Source: Luminiphilus sp. (lineage in GTDB: Bacteria; Pseudomonadota; Gammaproteobacteria; Pseudomonadales; Halieaceae). Taken from it: a stretch of 11,664 nucleotides of DNA. The stretch lies in assembly GCA_022425845.1 (NCBI GenBank), contig JAKMEU010000284.1, positions 1 to 11,664 on the forward strand, written 5' to 3'. Position numbers and translations under genes: made by a program. Positions 1-7,743 of this stretch are shown piece by piece. The notes below the pieces were generated by a model, which had not been told where the DNA came from, made no database searches, and was given only the letters and a program-made list of their open reading frames with translations. The stretch's first letter is position 1; every line of letters starts with the position of its first letter.

Positions 1-1070
1 GGCTGATGCTACGGCAGCGGGAACTGTCGGGTGAGGGCGAAGTTGCCGGGGAGGCGCTCAGCCTTGACGCGGAACTGCGAATACTCGATGAGGCTGACGA
101 GACCGCACCGACGCCAGCGGCGGCCGCTGATCGAAACCCAGAGCACCGCGACTGGCGTGTCCTTGGCCCTGTACTGTTTTTGATGCTGGTGATGCCGCCG
201 CTTCTATACCTGAGGTTGGGAGCGATTGAAGATGTGCGGATTGCTGATGCACTGGCGAATCTTGAGGAAGCAACCCCTTCGGAGGTGGAAGCGCTGCTGG
301 TTGCCATCGAGGCCCGCTCTGAGCTGAAGCCCGACAATGTGGAGTATCTCTCGCTACTGGGTGAGTATTACACGGCGCAGAATGATCATGTCCAGGCGCT
401 TGTCGTTTACGAACAACTGCTTGAAGCATTTCCCGAAAGCCCGGAGATCCTGGCTCGGGTTGCGCAGGCGGAATACTTGTCGGGAGATCGTGAGCTGACT
501 AGCCGTGCCCGGCGGCGCGCCGAAGCGGCCCTGGCCATTAACCCGGGACAGCGCAGCGCCCTGGGCACACTGGGTATGGCTGCGTTTGAATCGGGAGACT
601 ACGCCGCGGCCGTCGGTTACTGGGAGCGACTCATGATCACCGAGGTGCCAGGCACCCCGGGATACCAGATGCTCACGACCATCATTACCGAGGCTAAAGA
701 ACGGGGCGGAATCCTCAAAGAAACCGCCCCCTTACCTTCCGGGCCAGGTGTGGAGGTGGAGGTGGGATTGCCGGAGGGCGTGGCCGTGTCGGGGACCGTC
801 TTTATTCTCGCGCGTCCCAGCGGGGCGGAGCAGCGAATGCCTACGGCGGTGGTCCGTCGTGATGCCGCCCAGTTGCCGCTGTCGGTGCGTCTTGATGACG
901 CCTCGTCAATGGCGGGTCAGACCCTGTCGTCGCTGGCTCTCGTCGATATCGAGGTGCAGGTTTCCCCCTCAGGCCAGCCCGGTCGCGCCAATGCCACCTG
1001 GGTGGCTACCGCAGAAGCAATCCAGCCTTCCGACACGGCTCGCATTCAGTTGCAACTGAGGCCGCTCTAG
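1..1070 (+). CDS. ccmI: Cytochrome c maturation protein CcmI (CcmH C-terminal/NrfG-like), 5'-truncated by window edge
   Basis: The frame is open to the left edge (first whole codon at 3), so the ATG at 6 is internal and the usual N-terminal membrane helix lies outside the window. CcmI acts in the System I cytochrome c maturation pathway, presenting reduced apocytochrome c to the CcmF/CcmH haem ligase at the periplasmic face of the inner membrane. Numbering from the ATG at 6, residues about 1–45 are a charged loop whose LDAELRILDEADE stretch resembles the end of the CcmI cytoplasmic loop. Residues about 50–72 are a membrane helix (VLGPVLFLMLVMPPLLYL). Residues about 85–225 form TPR-like helical repeats, with recognisable units such as 'VEYLSLLGEYYTAQNDHVQA' and 'SALGTLGMAAFESGDYAAAV'. 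Residues about 245–354 match the beta-rich C-terminal domain of CcmI (VEVEVGLPEGV, VFILARPSGA, MPTAVVRRDAAQLP, LDDASSM). A TPR-only NrfG protein is the alternative, but the membrane helix and C-terminal domain favour CcmI. The other ccm genes are presumably upstream. Confidence 0.85.
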   Translation, partial: LMLRQRELSGEGEVAGEALSLDAELRILDEADETAPTPAAAADRNPEHRDWRVLGPVLFLMLVMPPLLYLRLGAIEDVRIADALANLEEATPSEVEALLVAIEARSELKPDNVEYLSLLGEYYTAQNDHVQALVVYEQLLEAFPESPEILARVAQAEYLSGDRELTSRARRRAEAALAINPGQRSALGTLGMAAFESGDYAAAVGYWERLMITEVPGTPGYQMLTTIITEAKERGGILKETAPLPSGPGVEVEVGLPEGVAVSGTVFILARPSGAEQRMPTAVVRRDAAQLPLSVRLDDASSMAGQTLSSLALVDIEVQVSPSGQPGRANATWVATAEAIQPSDTARIQLQLRPL

Positions 1071-1086
1071 CAAAAACCTGCAATTC

Positions 1087-1146
1087 GTGACCGGGTAGCG
1101 ATGCCAGATATAGTGTTATCGGCTGGCAGGGTATACACTATATGTT
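1087..1146 (+). promoter_or_regulatory. Candidate sigma70 promoter region of the smc operon
   Basis: The smc leader contains two overlapping sigma70-like possibilities, read by eye. The first is GTGACC (1087–1092), a 16-bp spacer and TATAGT (1109–1114), with 4/6 and 5/6 matches to consensus. The second is TTATCG (1116–1121), a 17-bp spacer and TATATG (1139–1144), which is weaker at 3/6 and 4/6. Either would give a short 5' leader before the smc ATG at 1191. The perfect inverted repeat at 1108–1143 overlaps both -10 candidates. No promoter-like spacing was seen inside the downstream zipA or ligA junctions, which are too short. Confidence 0.4.
1108..1143. repeat. Perfect 9-bp inverted repeat (possible operator or hairpin) upstream of smc
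   Basis: ATATAGTGT at 1108–1116 is the exact reverse complement of ACACTATAT at 1135–1143, separated by 18 bp. The arms start 27 bp apart. The left arm contains the best -10 candidate (TATAGT) and the right arm overlaps an alternative -10, so a dimeric protein bound here would sit on the promoter. As RNA the arms could form a 9-bp AU-rich stem, extendable by two more pairs with a bulge. It is not followed by a U-tract, so it is not an intrinsic terminator. The function is inferred from position only; no known regulator consensus was recognised. Confidence 0.5.
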
Positions 1147-1190
1147 GTGTCATAAGGGACGCCGAGCGGCGTTCTCCATCAGGTAGGTGC

Positions 1191-4100
1191 ATGCGTCTCA
1201 AATCCATCAAGCTCGCCGGCTTCAAATCGTTTGTTGATCCGACGACGGTCAATTTTCCCAGCAATATGTGCACCGTGGTCGGGCCAAATGGCTGTGGAAA
1301 GTCCAATATAATTGATGCTGTGCGATGGGTAATGGGCGAGAGTTCTGCCAAAAACCTTCGCGGCGAGGCGATGACCGACGTCATCTTCAACGGGACCACC
1401 CAAAGACAGCCTGTTGGCCAGGCGTCGATTGAGCTGATTTTCGACAACAGCGCTGGAAAATTGGTGGGTGAGTACGCCTCTTACGCTGAAATATCGGTGC
1501 GTCGGGTCGTTGGGCGAGAAGGCACCTCCGAATACTGGTTAAACGGCAGTAAGTGCCGGCGTCGTGATATTACCGATCTGTTTCTGGGCACAGGCCTCGG
1601 GCCCCGAAGCTACGCCATCATTGAGCAGGGCATGATATCCCGGCTCATAGAGTCCAAGCCCGAGGAATTGCGGGTTTTTATCGAAGAGGCCGCGGGCATC
1701 TCAAAGTACAAGGAACGGCGTCGTGAAACCGAGAGCCGTATGCGCCGAACGCTGGAAAACCTCGAGCGTCTTGCCGATTTGCGGGAGGAACTTGAGCGGA
1801 ATCTGCAGCACCTGCTCAGGCAGTCCCAGGCTGCGGAAAAGTATGCTGAGTTACGCAGTGAAGAGCGAGAGTTAAAAGCGCAGCTCCTGACCTTGCAGTG
1901 GCGGGAGTTCCAACAATCCAGCGCGCAGAGCCATCAACTGCAGTCAGAGTTGGACGTTCGCCAGGAGGCTGAACGCGCCGAGGTGGAGCGTGTCAGCGCA
2001 GCCATCGAGGCGACCCGGGTCAAGCTTGCAGACGCAACCGACGCCTTTAACACCGTTCAGGCCGATTACTACTCGGTGGGTGGCGAAGTGACGCGCGTTG
2101 AGCAGGCGCTGAAGTACGAGCAGGAACGGCGAGCCACCATAAAACAGGATCTCACCCAGACCCAATCGGGATTGCAGGAGTCCCGAGGGCACTTGAACGC
2201 CGATACCGATCGACTGCGTCTTTGGCGAGAGGAGTTGGAGACACTGAAGCCCCAACTTGGCGAGCAGCGAGGGGCGGCGGATACGGCGGCGCAGGTGACA
2301 GCCGATGCGGAACGTCTGATGCAGGATTGGCAGACGCGCTGGGATGAGTTCAACCAGCGATCTGCGGGTCCGAAGCAGGCCTCTGAGGTCCAGCAGAGCC
2401 GTATTGTTTATCTTGAGCAGGTTTTGCAGCGGATTCAGGAGCGCAGCGCCAAGTTGCAGGAAGAGCTGGGGCAGCTGGCGGTAGAGGATGTTGACTCTGA
2501 GTTGCCCCTGTTGGAGCAACGCATCAGTGCGGGGGAGGCAGCGGTCTCGCAGCAGGAACAGACCCTACTCGAATTGGACACGGGGATCGCGGGGCATCGC
2601 GACAGTATTGTGGCTCTGGGTGACGAGCAGGATGAAGCACGTGCTCGCTTGCAGCAGTTGCGCGGTCAGGAGGCGTCCCTCATGGCCTTGCAGCAGGCGG
2701 CGACCGAGGAGGATGACGTATCGGCGACCAGTGACTGGCTCGCTCAACTGGGGTCGGCCAATGGTGGCAGTGTTTACGAGGCTTTAAATGTTGATGCTCG
2801 TTGGTCGCTTGCGGTTGAAACGGTCTTCGCATCCGGACTGACGGGTGTCTGTACCGATGATTTTTCAGCAGTAAAACAGGCGCTTGCCGATTCCCCGGCC
2901 GGCGCTAACATTCTGGCCTCAGGCGGCCATTTTAACCCTGGGCCTGGCACCCTCGCGGAGAAAGTGCAGGGGCCTGCGGCGGTTCTCAGGGCGTTATCGA
3001 GTGTCTATTTGGCGGATACGGTTGAGGCTGCCTTGGAGCGGTTGGAAACCCTGCCCGATTACGCTTCGGTCGTCACTCCCGGTGGCGATTGGTTGCGCCA
3101 TGGCTGGCTGACCAAGGCCTCAACCGGTGATGGCGGCCAGGGGGTCATCCGGCGCAAGGCGGCTCTGGACAGTCTCGCCAGTGACATATCGGCCCTCGAA
3201 AGCGCCCTTGCAGCCATTGATGCGAAGCTGGCGGCAGCCCGGGAAGCGCGCCAACTCAATGAAGACGCGCGCCGATCCGGTGAGGCTGCGCTTAAGGCCT
3301 CACTGCAGGTGCAGGCGGAAATCGTGGCAGAGCGGGGCGCTCGACTCGCGGCGTTGGAGCAAGCCCAACAGAGGAAAGACCAACTCGATGCCGATCTCTC
3401 GGAGTCGCGGGCCCAGTTCGAATCCGAGCAGCGGGCGCTGGGCGAAGCACGGTCCGAGCTTCAGGTAGCCATTGACCAGATGGCCCTCGACGGCGAGCAA
3501 AGGGATTCGTTGAGTAGCGAGCGCGAAAGGTTGGGCGGTGAATTGCAGGCCGCGCGGGAAAAAGCGCGTGACAGTCGCGATGCTGCGCACCGCACCGAGG
3601 TGCGTGTGCAGAGCCTTGAGAGCCAGGTTGATACGGTGGCGAGTTCCATCGCTAGATTGGAGCAGCAGGTTGAGCAACTGGAGGGCAGGGTCAAGGATTT
3701 ATCAGAGCAGTTGCCATCAGCCGACAACCCTGATGCCGCCATGCAGGCCGAGCTTGAGGCGTTGCTGGCGCAGCGCGTAGATGCCGAGGCGGCACTTGCT
3801 TCAGCACGCCAGCAGGTCGCCGAGACTGAGCAAAGCTTGCGAGAGCAAGAGAAAGAGAAAGTTGCCGCAGAGCATCGACTGCAGAATATTCATGCTGAAA
3901 TTGAATCGGGCCGTCTGCAGCAGGCTGAGCGTAATGTCCGCATTGAGAATCTGGTTTCCCAATTGACGGAGCTTGATGTAACGCCTGAGCAGGTGGTCGA
4001 GTGGCTACCTGAAGGCGCCTCCGAGCCCGAATGGCAGGTTAAGGTCGAGCGCGTTGCAGCTCGGATAGCGCGTCTGGGCCCGATTAATCTTGCCGCTATT

Positions 4101-4688
4101 GATGAGTACGCGAAGGCATCGGAGCGCAAGGTCTACCTCGATTCCCAAGACGCCGACTTGCAGGAGGCACTGCAAACCCTCGAGGGCGCCATCCGGAAGA
4201 TCGACAAGGAAACCCGAAGCCGCTTCAAGGAGACCTTTGACCAGATCAACGCGGGCTTTGCCGAACTCTTTCCAAGGGTGTTTGGCGGGGGTACTGCCAG
4301 TCTGGAGATGACAGGTGATGATCTACTCGATACCGGTGTGGCGATCATGGCGAGGCCGCCCGGCAAAAAGAACAGTACCATCCACCTGCTTTCCGGAGGC
4401 GAGAAGGCGATGACGGCCATCGCGCTGGTGTTCTCGATCTTCCAATTGAATCCGGCTCCATTCTGCATGTTGGATGAGGTGGATGCGCCACTTGATGACG
4501 CCAATGTAGGCCGCTATGCGCGAATGGTTAAGGAGATGGCAGAGCGAGTGCAATTCATTTTCATCACGCACAATAAAATCACGATGGAAGCTGCTGATCA
4601 CCTGATGGGGGTCACCATGCATGAGCCCGGTGTCTCACGGCTGGTCACTGTGGATATTGAAGAAGCTGCGCAACTCGCTGCCAGCTGA
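1191..4688 (+). CDS. smc: Chromosome partition/condensin ATPase SMC
   Basis: This is an SMC-family ATPase of 1165 residues, the usual size for bacterial SMC. It acts in the nucleoid as a homodimer, normally with ScpA and ScpB (not in this window), compacting chromosome arms and helping origins separate. The N-terminal head carries Walker A GPNGCGKS at residues 31–38, followed by NIIDAVRWVMGESSAKNLRG. Coiled coil, rich in Q, E, R and A, runs about residues 165–505 and 660–1000. The hinge lies around 510–655, with SVYEALNVDARWSLAVETV near its start and GVIRRKAALD at its end. The C-terminal head has the ABC signature LLSGGEKA (about 1066–1073) and Walker B FCMLDEVDAPLDD with the catalytic DE pair at 1095–1096. 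The ATG at 1191 is chosen because MRLKSIKLAGFKSF is the conserved N-terminus and AGGTAG (1181–1186) is well placed. An in-frame ATG at 1101 would add 30 residues that match nothing typical of the family. All motifs are intact. Likely first gene of an smc–zipA–ligA operon. Confidence 0.97.
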   Translation: MRLKSIKLAGFKSFVDPTTVNFPSNMCTVVGPNGCGKSNIIDAVRWVMGESSAKNLRGEAMTDVIFNGTTQRQPVGQASIELIFDNSAGKLVGEYASYAEISVRRVVGREGTSEYWLNGSKCRRRDITDLFLGTGLGPRSYAIIEQGMISRLIESKPEELRVFIEEAAGISKYKERRRETESRMRRTLENLERLADLREELERNLQHLLRQSQAAEKYAELRSEERELKAQLLTLQWREFQQSSAQSHQLQSELDVRQEAERAEVERVSAAIEATRVKLADATDAFNTVQADYYSVGGEVTRVEQALKYEQERRATIKQDLTQTQSGLQESRGHLNADTDRLRLWREELETLKPQLGEQRGAADTAAQVTADAERLMQDWQTRWDEFNQRSAGPKQASEVQQSRIVYLEQVLQRIQERSAKLQEELGQLAVEDVDSELPLLEQRISAGEAAVSQQEQTLLELDTGIAGHRDSIVALGDEQDEARARLQQLRGQEASLMALQQAATEEDDVSATSDWLAQLGSANGGSVYEALNVDARWSLAVETVFASGLTGVCTDDFSAVKQALADSPAGANILASGGHFNPGPGTLAEKVQGPAAVLRALSSVYLADTVEAALERLETLPDYASVVTPGGDWLRHGWLTKASTGDGGQGVIRRKAALDSLASDISALESALAAIDAKLAAAREARQLNEDARRSGEAALKASLQVQAEIVAERGARLAALEQAQQRKDQLDADLSESRAQFESEQRALGEARSELQVAIDQMALDGEQRDSLSSERERLGGELQAAREKARDSRDAAHRTEVRVQSLESQVDTVASSIARLEQQVEQLEGRVKDLSEQLPSADNPDAAMQAELEALLAQRVDAEAALASARQQVAETEQSLREQEKEKVAAEHRLQNIHAEIESGRLQQAERNVRIENLVSQLTELDVTPEQVVEWLPEGASEPEWQVKVERVAARIARLGPINLAAIDEYAKASERKVYLDSQDADLQEALQTLEGAIRKIDKETRSRFKETFDQINAGFAELFPRVFGGGTASLEMTGDDLLDTGVAIMARPPGKKNSTIHLLSGGEKAMTAIALVFSIFQLNPAPFCMLDEVDAPLDDANVGRYARMVKEMAERVQFIFITHNKITMEAADHLMGVTMHEPGVSRLVTVDIEEAAQLAAS

Positions 4689-4707
4689 GGCCTGGGGGGG
4701 TTAGTTG

Positions 4708-5715
4708 ATGGATCTAATGGTTCGCGACTGGATGATCATTATCGGGGCGGCGCTGATCCTGATCGTGCTGGCCGATGCCGTCCGGCGGGTCTATCAGGAC
4801 CGGCGCAGCGAGGTTCGGCTCAACGCAAAGATAGCGCGCCGCGACCAGGAGTCTGATGACGAGGACGATGCGTTTAACCTGCTCAACGAACTGCCCAATG
4901 GCGGTGCCAGGATCGTTCAGCGTAGCGATCTTCAGTCGAGTGAAGCAACGGGCAATGCGAGCCCAGAGGGGGCGCTGGTCGACCCCGTAGCGCCTCCTGA
5001 GCCCGATGCCACAGCATCAAGTGCTGACGGGATGTACGACGATCCTTCCGCAGATCTTCCCTCTTTTTCCGCGACAGACCCTGGTGAACCGGTGGTCAGC
5101 TTTGCAGCGAACGACAATACGGTGAGGTCTGATCACGCTGATCAAGCACCAAAAGCCACGGAGGATGCGGATGTCCCTGCGGTTGCTGCTGACGATTCTC
5201 CCGAGACAATGGATTGGCTTGATTCCCTGGAGGTCCCCGAACCGGAGCCCGAGCCGGAGGCTCGGCTACCTCGGGAAATAGACCCCCATGTGTTTGTTTT
5301 AAATGTGGCGGCGCGCTCCGAACAGGGATTCTCCGGGTCAGATATTTTGGGTGTGCTGCTGGCCTGCGACCTGCGTTTTGGCGACATGGATTTTTTCCAC
5401 CGGCATGAGCAGCGGGCGGGTCGTGGCCCAATTCAGTTCAGCGTGTGCAACATGATGCGCCCCGGCGTATTCAATATTGATGCTATGGATGACCTCTATA
5501 CCAAGGGCCTCATGTTTTTTGTAACCCTTCCGGGGCCCGAGGACATGCTGAAAGCGTTTGATTACATGCACGAAACGGCGAAGGTCGTAGCGAAGAATCT
5601 CGATGGTGATGTGCTGGATGAAACGCGCAGTGCGATTACCCGGCAGAGTCTCGAGCACATGCGGCAACAGATCCGTGAGCTGGAGCGGCGCATTGCCATG
5701 CAGCAGCGCCGCTAG
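4708..5715 (+). CDS. zipA: Cell division protein ZipA
   Basis: ZipA is an essential gammaproteobacterial divisome protein. It anchors FtsZ filaments to the inner membrane at mid-cell. The 335-residue product begins with a single N-terminal membrane helix (about residues 6–24, WMIIIGAALILIVLADAV) followed by basic residues, giving the N-out, C-in orientation typical of ZipA. Residues about 30–185 form an acidic, Pro/Ala/Asp-rich, low-complexity linker that ends in alternating Pro-Glu. Residues about 190–335 are the FtsZ-binding domain: PHVFVLNVAARSEQGFSGSDI, FGDMDFFHRHE, FSVCNMMRPGVFNIDAMDD, GLMFFVTLPGPEDMLKAFDYM and a helical C-terminus. The ATG at 4708 follows a G-run (4694–4700) with about 7 nt spacing. 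A TTG at 4705 and an ATG at 4717 are alternative starts. It lies 19 nt after smc and 12 nt before ligA, an arrangement also known from Pseudomonas. Confidence 0.95.
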   Translation: MDLMVRDWMIIIGAALILIVLADAVRRVYQDRRSEVRLNAKIARRDQESDDEDDAFNLLNELPNGGARIVQRSDLQSSEATGNASPEGALVDPVAPPEPDATASSADGMYDDPSADLPSFSATDPGEPVVSFAANDNTVRSDHADQAPKATEDADVPAVAADDSPETMDWLDSLEVPEPEPEPEARLPREIDPHVFVLNVAARSEQGFSGSDILGVLLACDLRFGDMDFFHRHEQRAGRGPIQFSVCNMMRPGVFNIDAMDDLYTKGLMFFVTLPGPEDMLKAFDYMHETAKVVAKNLDGDVLDETRSAITRQSLEHMRQQIRELERRIAMQQRR

Positions 5716-5727
5716 GGGTAGGCGGCA

Positions 5728-7743
5728 GTGAGCGATCCTCGAGTCCTGGTACAAGCGTTGCGGGAGCGCCTCAGCCGTTGGAGTGCGGAGTACTACCAGG
5801 ATGACAGCCCATCGGTAAGCGATAGCGAGTTTGATCGGGCCCTGCTGGAACTCAGGCAGCTCGAATCGGATCACCCTGAGCTTCTGACCCCCGATTCGCC
5901 TACGCAGCGTGTCGGCGCAGCACCCCTGGCCGGATTCGAGCCCGTGACCCATCGGGTGCCGATGCTGTCCTTGGATAATGCATTCAGCGCTGATGATCTG
6001 TTGGATTTTGATCGAAGGGTTCGTGAGAGGTTGGCACTGGCAGCGGTCCAATATGTCTGTGAGCCAAAGCTCGATGGGATTGCCGTCAGTATTGTCTGGG
6101 AAAAGGGGCAGCTTGTTCTGGCCGCGACCCGGGGTGATGGTCAGACCGGGGAGGGTATCACCCAAAACGTCAAAAGCATTGATTGTGTGCCTCTGGCTTT
6201 ATCCGGCACTGACTTTCCAGATTATCTGGAGGTTCGCGGTGAGGTCTATATGCCAAAGGCCGGATTTGAAGCATTCAACAAGCGAGCGCTTGCCGAGGGA
6301 AGCAAGCCTTTCGTTAATCCGCGCAATGCGGCTGCCGGCAGTCTGCGTCAGTTGGACTCCAGTATCACGCGTCGTCGACCCCTGGCGTTCTGCGCTTACA
6401 GTCTGGGCCATATTGAAGGGGCAGCCAAGCCGTTCAGCAGCCACAGTGAAGTGATGCAACAGTTGGCTCAGTGGGGTATTCCGGTTTCTGAATACGGACG
6501 CAGGGTCGACCGTATTGAGGACTGCGAGGCCTACTATGAGGAACTCGCAGCGGAACGGCAGGACTTGAGTTTTGATATCGATGGTATTGTTTTCAAAGTG
6601 GACGATTTTGCGCTGCAAGAAGCGCTGGGTTCCGTGTCCCGGGCACCGCGTTGGGCCATTGCCAGAAAGTTTCCTGCCCAGGAGGAAATGACCATCCTGC
6701 GGGAAGTTGAGTTTCAGGTTGGCCGCACGGGCGCTGTCACGCCTGTAGCCCGGTTAGACCCGGTATTTGTCGGCGGCGTTACCGTGTCTAACGCGACCTT
6801 GCACAATGCCGACGAGATTGCTCGTCTTGAGTTGATGCAGGGAGATTCGGTTATTGTCCGGCGTGCCGGGGATGTCATTCCACAAATCGCCGCCGTGGTT
6901 GCGGATCGACGCCCCGGAGATGCTCAGCCCATTGTCTTTCCGGCTAACTGTCCGGCCTGTGACAGCGTACTGGTGAGGGAGGCTGGTGAGGCCGTCTGGC
7001 GATGCGAGGCAGGGCTGGTGTGTCCCGCGCAGAGGAAGGCATCGATAGCCCACTTTGTATCCCGTCGCGCCATGGACATTGACGGGCTTGGCGGAAAGAT
7101 CATTGATCAACTCATCGAGAAAAACCTGGTATCGACCGTCGCCGATCTATACACCCTCGACCGTGAAACGCTGGCTGCCATGGAGCGATTTGGTGACAAG
7201 TCTGCGGAAAATCTGATTTCAGCGATTGAGAAAAGCCGTGAGACAACTTTGGCGCGTTTTGTTTATGCGCTGGGTATCCGTGAGGTGGGAGAGACAACGG
7301 CGAGGCAGCTGGCGACCTACTTTGGTGCGCTGGAACCCCTGCTTTCAGCCTCGAAAGAAATGCTGCAGGAGGTGGAGGATGTGGGGCCGGTCGTGGCAGA
7401 GCATGTCATTCACTTTTTTGAGCAGCCGGCTAACAGGGAAACTATTTCTCGATTGCTGCAGGGTGGCATTCACTGGCCCCTGCCTCAGGCCGACACCGGT
7501 GATCTTCCCCTCAGCGGTCAGGCCTGGGTAGTAACTGGCAAGCTTGAGACAATGCCTCGGGAAAAGGCCGAAGCCGTTCTCCGGGGATTTGGCGCCAGGG
7601 TTTCATCCAGTGTCAGTGGCAAGACCAGCGTTGTCGTCGCCGGCCCCGGCGCAGGCTCCAAACTCAAGAAAGCACAATCACTGGAGGTGAGTGTGATCAG
7701 CGAAGAAGAGTTTCTCGCTCGTTTGGCGGCGTGGCGCGCGTGA
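5728..7743 (+). CDS. ligA: NAD+-dependent DNA ligase LigA
   Basis: LigA seals nicks in duplex DNA, joining Okazaki fragments and completing repair, with NAD+ as AMP donor. The 671-residue length matches E. coli LigA. Domains in order: an Ia NAD-binding region (YYQDDSPSVSDSEFDRALLEL, residues about 21–45); the adenylation domain with catalytic KLDG at 114–117 (Lys114), RGDGQTGEGIT and GIVFKVDDF; an OB fold; a zinc finger with four cysteines at 408, 411, 426 and 432, the same spacing as E. coli; helix-hairpin-helix repeats (MDIDGLGGKIIDQLI, LGIREVGETTARQLA, EDVGPVVAEHVIHFF); and a C-terminal BRCT domain (about 590–671, LSGQAWVVTGKLETM, GARVSSSVSGKTSVVVAG). The start is GTG at 5728, preceded by the G-rich TAGGCGG (5719–5725) 12 nt after the zipA stop. 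No key residue is missing. The stop overlaps the next gene's probable GTG. Confidence 0.97.
   Translation: MSDPRVLVQALRERLSRWSAEYYQDDSPSVSDSEFDRALLELRQLESDHPELLTPDSPTQRVGAAPLAGFEPVTHRVPMLSLDNAFSADDLLDFDRRVRERLALAAVQYVCEPKLDGIAVSIVWEKGQLVLAATRGDGQTGEGITQNVKSIDCVPLALSGTDFPDYLEVRGEVYMPKAGFEAFNKRALAEGSKPFVNPRNAAAGSLRQLDSSITRRRPLAFCAYSLGHIEGAAKPFSSHSEVMQQLAQWGIPVSEYGRRVDRIEDCEAYYEELAAERQDLSFDIDGIVFKVDDFALQEALGSVSRAPRWAIARKFPAQEEMTILREVEFQVGRTGAVTPVARLDPVFVGGVTVSNATLHNADEIARLELMQGDSVIVRRAGDVIPQIAAVVADRRPGDAQPIVFPANCPACDSVLVREAGEAVWRCEAGLVCPAQRKASIAHFVSRRAMDIDGLGGKIIDQLIEKNLVSTVADLYTLDRETLAAMERFGDKSAENLISAIEKSRETTLARFVYALGIREVGETTARQLATYFGALEPLLSASKEMLQEVEDVGPVVAEHVIHFFEQPANRETISRLLQGGIHWPLPQADTGDLPLSGQAWVVTGKLETMPREKAEAVLRGFGARVSSSVSGKTSVVVAGPGAGSKLKKAQSLEVSVISEEEFLARLAAWRA

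Noticed and set aside
748..1059. 103-codon plus-strand frame inside the ccmI 3' end
   Set aside because: The product is Arg/Trp/Cys-rich, typical of an off-frame reading, while the ccmI frame matches a known C-terminal domain.
1046..1059. 14-bp perfect palindrome TCAGTTGCAACTGA near the ccmI stop
   Set aside because: It lies within coding sequence for Gln-Leu-Gln-Leu, has no loop for a terminator, is not followed by a U-tract, and is short enough to arise from the repeated codons.
1101..1190. In-frame 30-residue N-terminal extension of SMC from the ATG at 1101
   Set aside because: SMC proteins begin at the conserved MRLKSIKLAGFKSF, which starts at 1191 with its own ribosome-binding sequence. 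The extension covers the promoter-like region and resembles no SMC N-terminus.
3683..3690. GGGCAGGG, matching the E. coli KOPS (FtsK-orienting) consensus
   Set aside because: It is a single 8-bp match in a GC-rich coding region. One occurrence says nothing about polarity without a genome-wide count.
5338..6165. 275-codon open frame on the minus strand across zipA and ligA
   Set aside because: It lies antisense to two well-identified genes, has no recognisable domain, and long antisense frames are common in GC-rich coding DNA.
7639..7650. GC-rich inverted repeat GCCGG/CCGGC in the ligA BRCT coding region
   Set aside because: The loop is only 2 nt and the codons encode the conserved Ala-Gly-Pro-Gly stretch of the domain, which explains the composition.
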